Below, in pieces: positions 7,528 to 9,142 of a stretch of 9,142 bases of DNA. How positions within the stretch are numbered: position 1 is the stretch's first letter; each line of letters begins with the position of its first letter. This stretch comes from Porticoccaceae bacterium (GTDB lineage Bacteria; Pseudomonadota; Gammaproteobacteria; Pseudomonadales; Porticoccaceae), in the NCBI GenBank assembly GCA_030590275.1, contig JAUUYV010000039.1, positions 1 through 9,142 of the forward strand, read 5' to 3'. The notes under the pieces were generated by a model, which made no database searches, was not told where the DNA came from, and was given only the letters and a program-made list of their open reading frames with translations. The position numbers and the translations under genes are program-made.

Positions 7528-7907
7528 CTTGCGTTTCGCCCCTCGGGTTCAGGTAAGCGGGTACTGCCAAACACCACGATACTATTTTCCAGACCATGCT
7601 TTTGCATTAATAATTCAGGTTTGAGGTAATCAATCTGTAAACGCACCCCACGTGTTTCGTCCTGATTCAGAAATGCCACATCCTGGTCTGCCTGACGATA
7701 ACCCGGGCTGCCCATAATTGCCTCCATCCGAGCGTCCACCTCCGGACCATCGTCCTTCGCAGTACTCGTTTGCCACGGCAAAGGTTCCCGTCGTTGACGG
7801 GGGTCGGCCGGGGTTGGGATTTCCAGATTTAACTCACGCTTTTTTATCATATGCTTCGTCCTACGCAAACGATCCTTGCCGACCCAACAAGCGGTAGGTC
7901 GATACAT
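7524..7907 (-). pseudogene. LOG family nucleotide phosphoribohydrolase, N-terminal portion (before frameshift)
   Basis: The 127-residue frame ends ENSIVVFGSTRLPEPE and then switches to a nonsense tail GRNAR-stop. The VVFGSTR strand is the first beta strand of the LOG fold and needs the motifs found in the next frame, so the two frames are one gene of about 342 codons (323 if it starts at ATG 7850). The 7850 start (MIKKRELN) is better supported, because TAGGA lies 8-9 bases upstream. ATG 7907 is directly preceded by a stop and has only a weak GGGGTG. The first 60 residues are charged and proline-rich, probably disordered. It lies about 50-110 bases after the ATPase gamma gene with no terminator between, so they may be co-transcribed. 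Confidence 0.82.
7539..7542 (-). other. Frameshift site in the LOG gene (G4 run)
   Basis: On the minus strand GAG-GGG-CGA reads E-G-R and soon stops. Adding one G to the four-G run gives E-G-A-K-R-K-V and restores the family sequence. This is a one-base loss in a homopolymer, or an error there. The run does not form a standard X-XXY-YYZ slippery heptamer in the original frame. Confidence 0.75.
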
Positions 7908-7959
7908 TCACCCCATCGTTAAGCACACTCCTGGGCCTGTTAACATTCATTAAAACCAC

Positions 7960-8853
7960 CTAATTCGCAGAAGACTCTTTGCTACAATCAGCACCAACAA
8001 GACTATCAGCACTCAATAAAATGACTTCTATTTCTTCGGTAATCTCTTCCTGACGCAGGGTATTAGATCGACGCAACAGCTCCTGCGATTTATCCTCTAA
8101 ATGTCGCACCGCTCCCTCCAGGTGAGTAACACGGCGATAATTCTCATGCATTAGAGCTGTATAAAGCATTTCATTAAGCGCAGCAAAAAGATATTGCTCG
8201 ATTAACTCCAGTAAAAAATCGGAGGCGGGCAAGTTCAAAATTGGCCCGTGGGAAAAAGGCGGTTCGTTGCCAGTTAATGTTTGAAAAGGGGGTAACAATT
8301 CCTTCATTACAATGCCGCCTTCACCGTCATGATAGAGTCCACGTAGAATCAGGGCACCGAACTGAGCCTGTAATTGCACCAGTTCTTCCACCACCTCGAT
8401 CAAAATAGCAACCACGTCTTCAGCAACACTGGCACCATCGAGAAACGCCGTTACCCGCTCATCCTCCTCCAGCAATAGATGCAATTTACGCCCAATAACT
8501 ATTAGCTTAGGTGAAGCTGACGGCTCCTTTTGCCGAGACGCTGATAGTTCCTGCTGACACATCGCTTCAAATTTGTTTCTCAAGCTTTGATTTATGTCTC
8601 CACAAAAACCGCGCTCTGTACCAATTAATAGATAAACCGAAACGCCTGCTTCCGCGTCAGGTAAAGTATCACCGTAGTAACTTAGAAAGTCCGCCGCCAC
8701 CACCTCCATGTTACCGACCACCGATTGCTGAGCATTGAGAAACTCAGCCAACTTGCGCGTTTCCATGTAAGCGAGGCCTTTCATAGCATTCATGATGTCA
8801 CGGATCTCACCGAGGCTATGGCGATGGCGCTCCAAATCACGGCGACGACTCAT
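7960..8853 (-). CDS. F-type ATPase gamma subunit, alternative (N-ATPase-like)
   Basis: Central rotor shaft of the F1 sector, coupling ion flow through the membrane ring to ATP hydrolysis or synthesis in alpha3beta3. 297 residues, near the usual 285-300. The N-terminal helix (MSRRRDLERH to about residue 45, including IMNAMKGLAYMETRKL) and the C-terminal helix (about 215-285, ending TLRQEEITEEIEVILLSA) are the coiled-coil pair. TERGFCGDINQSL (79-91) matches the conserved DRGLCGGLN block. Sequence is divergent from housekeeping AtpG. The start overlaps the alpha stop by ATGA, so translation is coupled. Beta does not follow, unlike the standard operon; this fits the alternative operon in which gamma is last. 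N-ATPases are reported as Na+-pumping and laterally spread, but the ion cannot be judged without the c subunit. Confidence 0.88.
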   Translation of the reverse strand: MSRRRDLERHRHSLGEIRDIMNAMKGLAYMETRKLAEFLNAQQSVVGNMEVVAADFLSYYGDTLPDAEAGVSVYLLIGTERGFCGDINQSLRNKFEAMCQQELSASRQKEPSASPKLIVIGRKLHLLLEEDERVTAFLDGASVAEDVVAILIEVVEELVQLQAQFGALILRGLYHDGEGGIVMKELLPPFQTLTGNEPPFSHGPILNLPASDFLLELIEQYLFAALNEMLYTALMHENYRRVTHLEGAVRHLEDKSQELLRRSNTLRQEEITEEIEVILLSADSLVGADCSKESSAN

Positions 8854-9142
8854 AGCTTACCGTCACCCAGCCATTCACCGACCTCACTGCTCCACTGTTG
8901 CCGTGGAGAGTCCAGAGACAGTGAGGTTTGCGCCACTCTTTTCAGTATCTCATCGAGCAGCGTGTGTACGCTCTCGGGCTCAATAGTGTCAAAATGGCCG
9001 TCGTTGAAAGCAACTAACCAGGCCAACTGAAAAATGATGGGTAAAGGCTCAAGTCGATCTTGTTTAAGTAGTTCACGCAATACCCTCCCACGGGCAATAG
9101 CAATTTCCATTGAAGACTCCAGCCTGGCACCAAAGCGGGTAA
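8850..9142 (-). CDS. F-type ATPase alpha subunit, C-terminal fragment cut by the window edge
   Basis: The frame is open to the right edge. The first complete visible residues are TRFGARLESS, followed by MEIAIARGRVLRELLKQDRL, the C-terminal helical domain of alpha/AtpA (typically RFG..LD......RG.R....LKQ). About 97 residues are visible of an expected 500 or so, so the nucleotide-binding domain lies outside the window. The internal ATG at 9110 is not the start. The stop TGA overlaps the gamma start. With gamma directly after and no delta or beta visible here, it probably belongs to the alternative ATPase set. Confidence 0.82.
   Translation of the reverse strand, partial: TRFGARLESSMEIAIARGRVLRELLKQDRLEPLPIIFQLAWLVAFNDGHFDTIEPESVHTLLDEILKRVAQTSLSLDSPRQQWSSEVGEWLGDGKL

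Noticed and set aside
7524..7545. Programmed -1 frameshift in the LOG gene
   Set aside because: No canonical slippery heptamer in the zero frame and no clear stimulatory structure seen; single-base loss in a G-run is simpler.
8511..8738. Plus-strand frame with a run of prolines
   Set aside because: Antisense to the ATPase gamma gene; the proline run is the reverse of ordinary GGN-rich codons.

Overview
The window looks like chromosomal DNA of a marine-type gammaproteobacterium or a close relative. It has a middling base composition, compact operons, TAA/TGA/TAG stops used normally, and Proteobacteria-style proteins (AldB/ExaC-type aldehyde dehydrogenase with DUF779, YjbQ, RND pump). The taxonomic guess is inference from protein flavour only. 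No rRNA, tRNA, CRISPR array, insertion sequence or phage gene was seen.

Layout. Positions 2-2704 (+) hold most of an RND efflux permease whose first 120-150 residues lie outside the window. Positions 2705-2855 are a short convergent intergenic stretch with an AATAAAGG x4 tandem repeat and overlapping small inverted repeats. Everything from 2856 to the right edge is on the minus strand. Read in transcription order from the right edge, it is: the C-terminal end of an F-type ATPase alpha subunit; its gamma subunit (ATGA overlap); a LOG-family nucleotide phosphoribohydrolase broken by a -1 frameshift; a beta-CASP metallo-beta-lactamase RNase-type protein with an in-frame TGA and an apparent ATA start; YjbQ; then, after a 194-bp gap, an acetaldehyde-type NAD-dependent aldehyde dehydrogenase and its usual companion DUF779.

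How they work together. Alpha followed by gamma with no beta gene after it fits the alternative, Na+-type N-ATPase operon (beta-epsilon-Q-R-a-c-b-alpha-gamma) better than the housekeeping atp operon, in which beta follows gamma. The LOG, beta-CASP and YjbQ genes could be a stress or nucleotide/RNA-turnover tail read from the same direction. The aldehyde dehydrogenase and DUF779 form a separate aldehyde-detoxification pair.

The most notable signal is three independent coding lesions in two adjacent genes (a G-run frameshift, an ATG-to-ATA-like start, and an Arg-codon-like TGA). The other genes in the window look intact. This is either local pseudogene decay, clustered sequence error, or, less likely, recoding. 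I did not find a convincing wholly new system.
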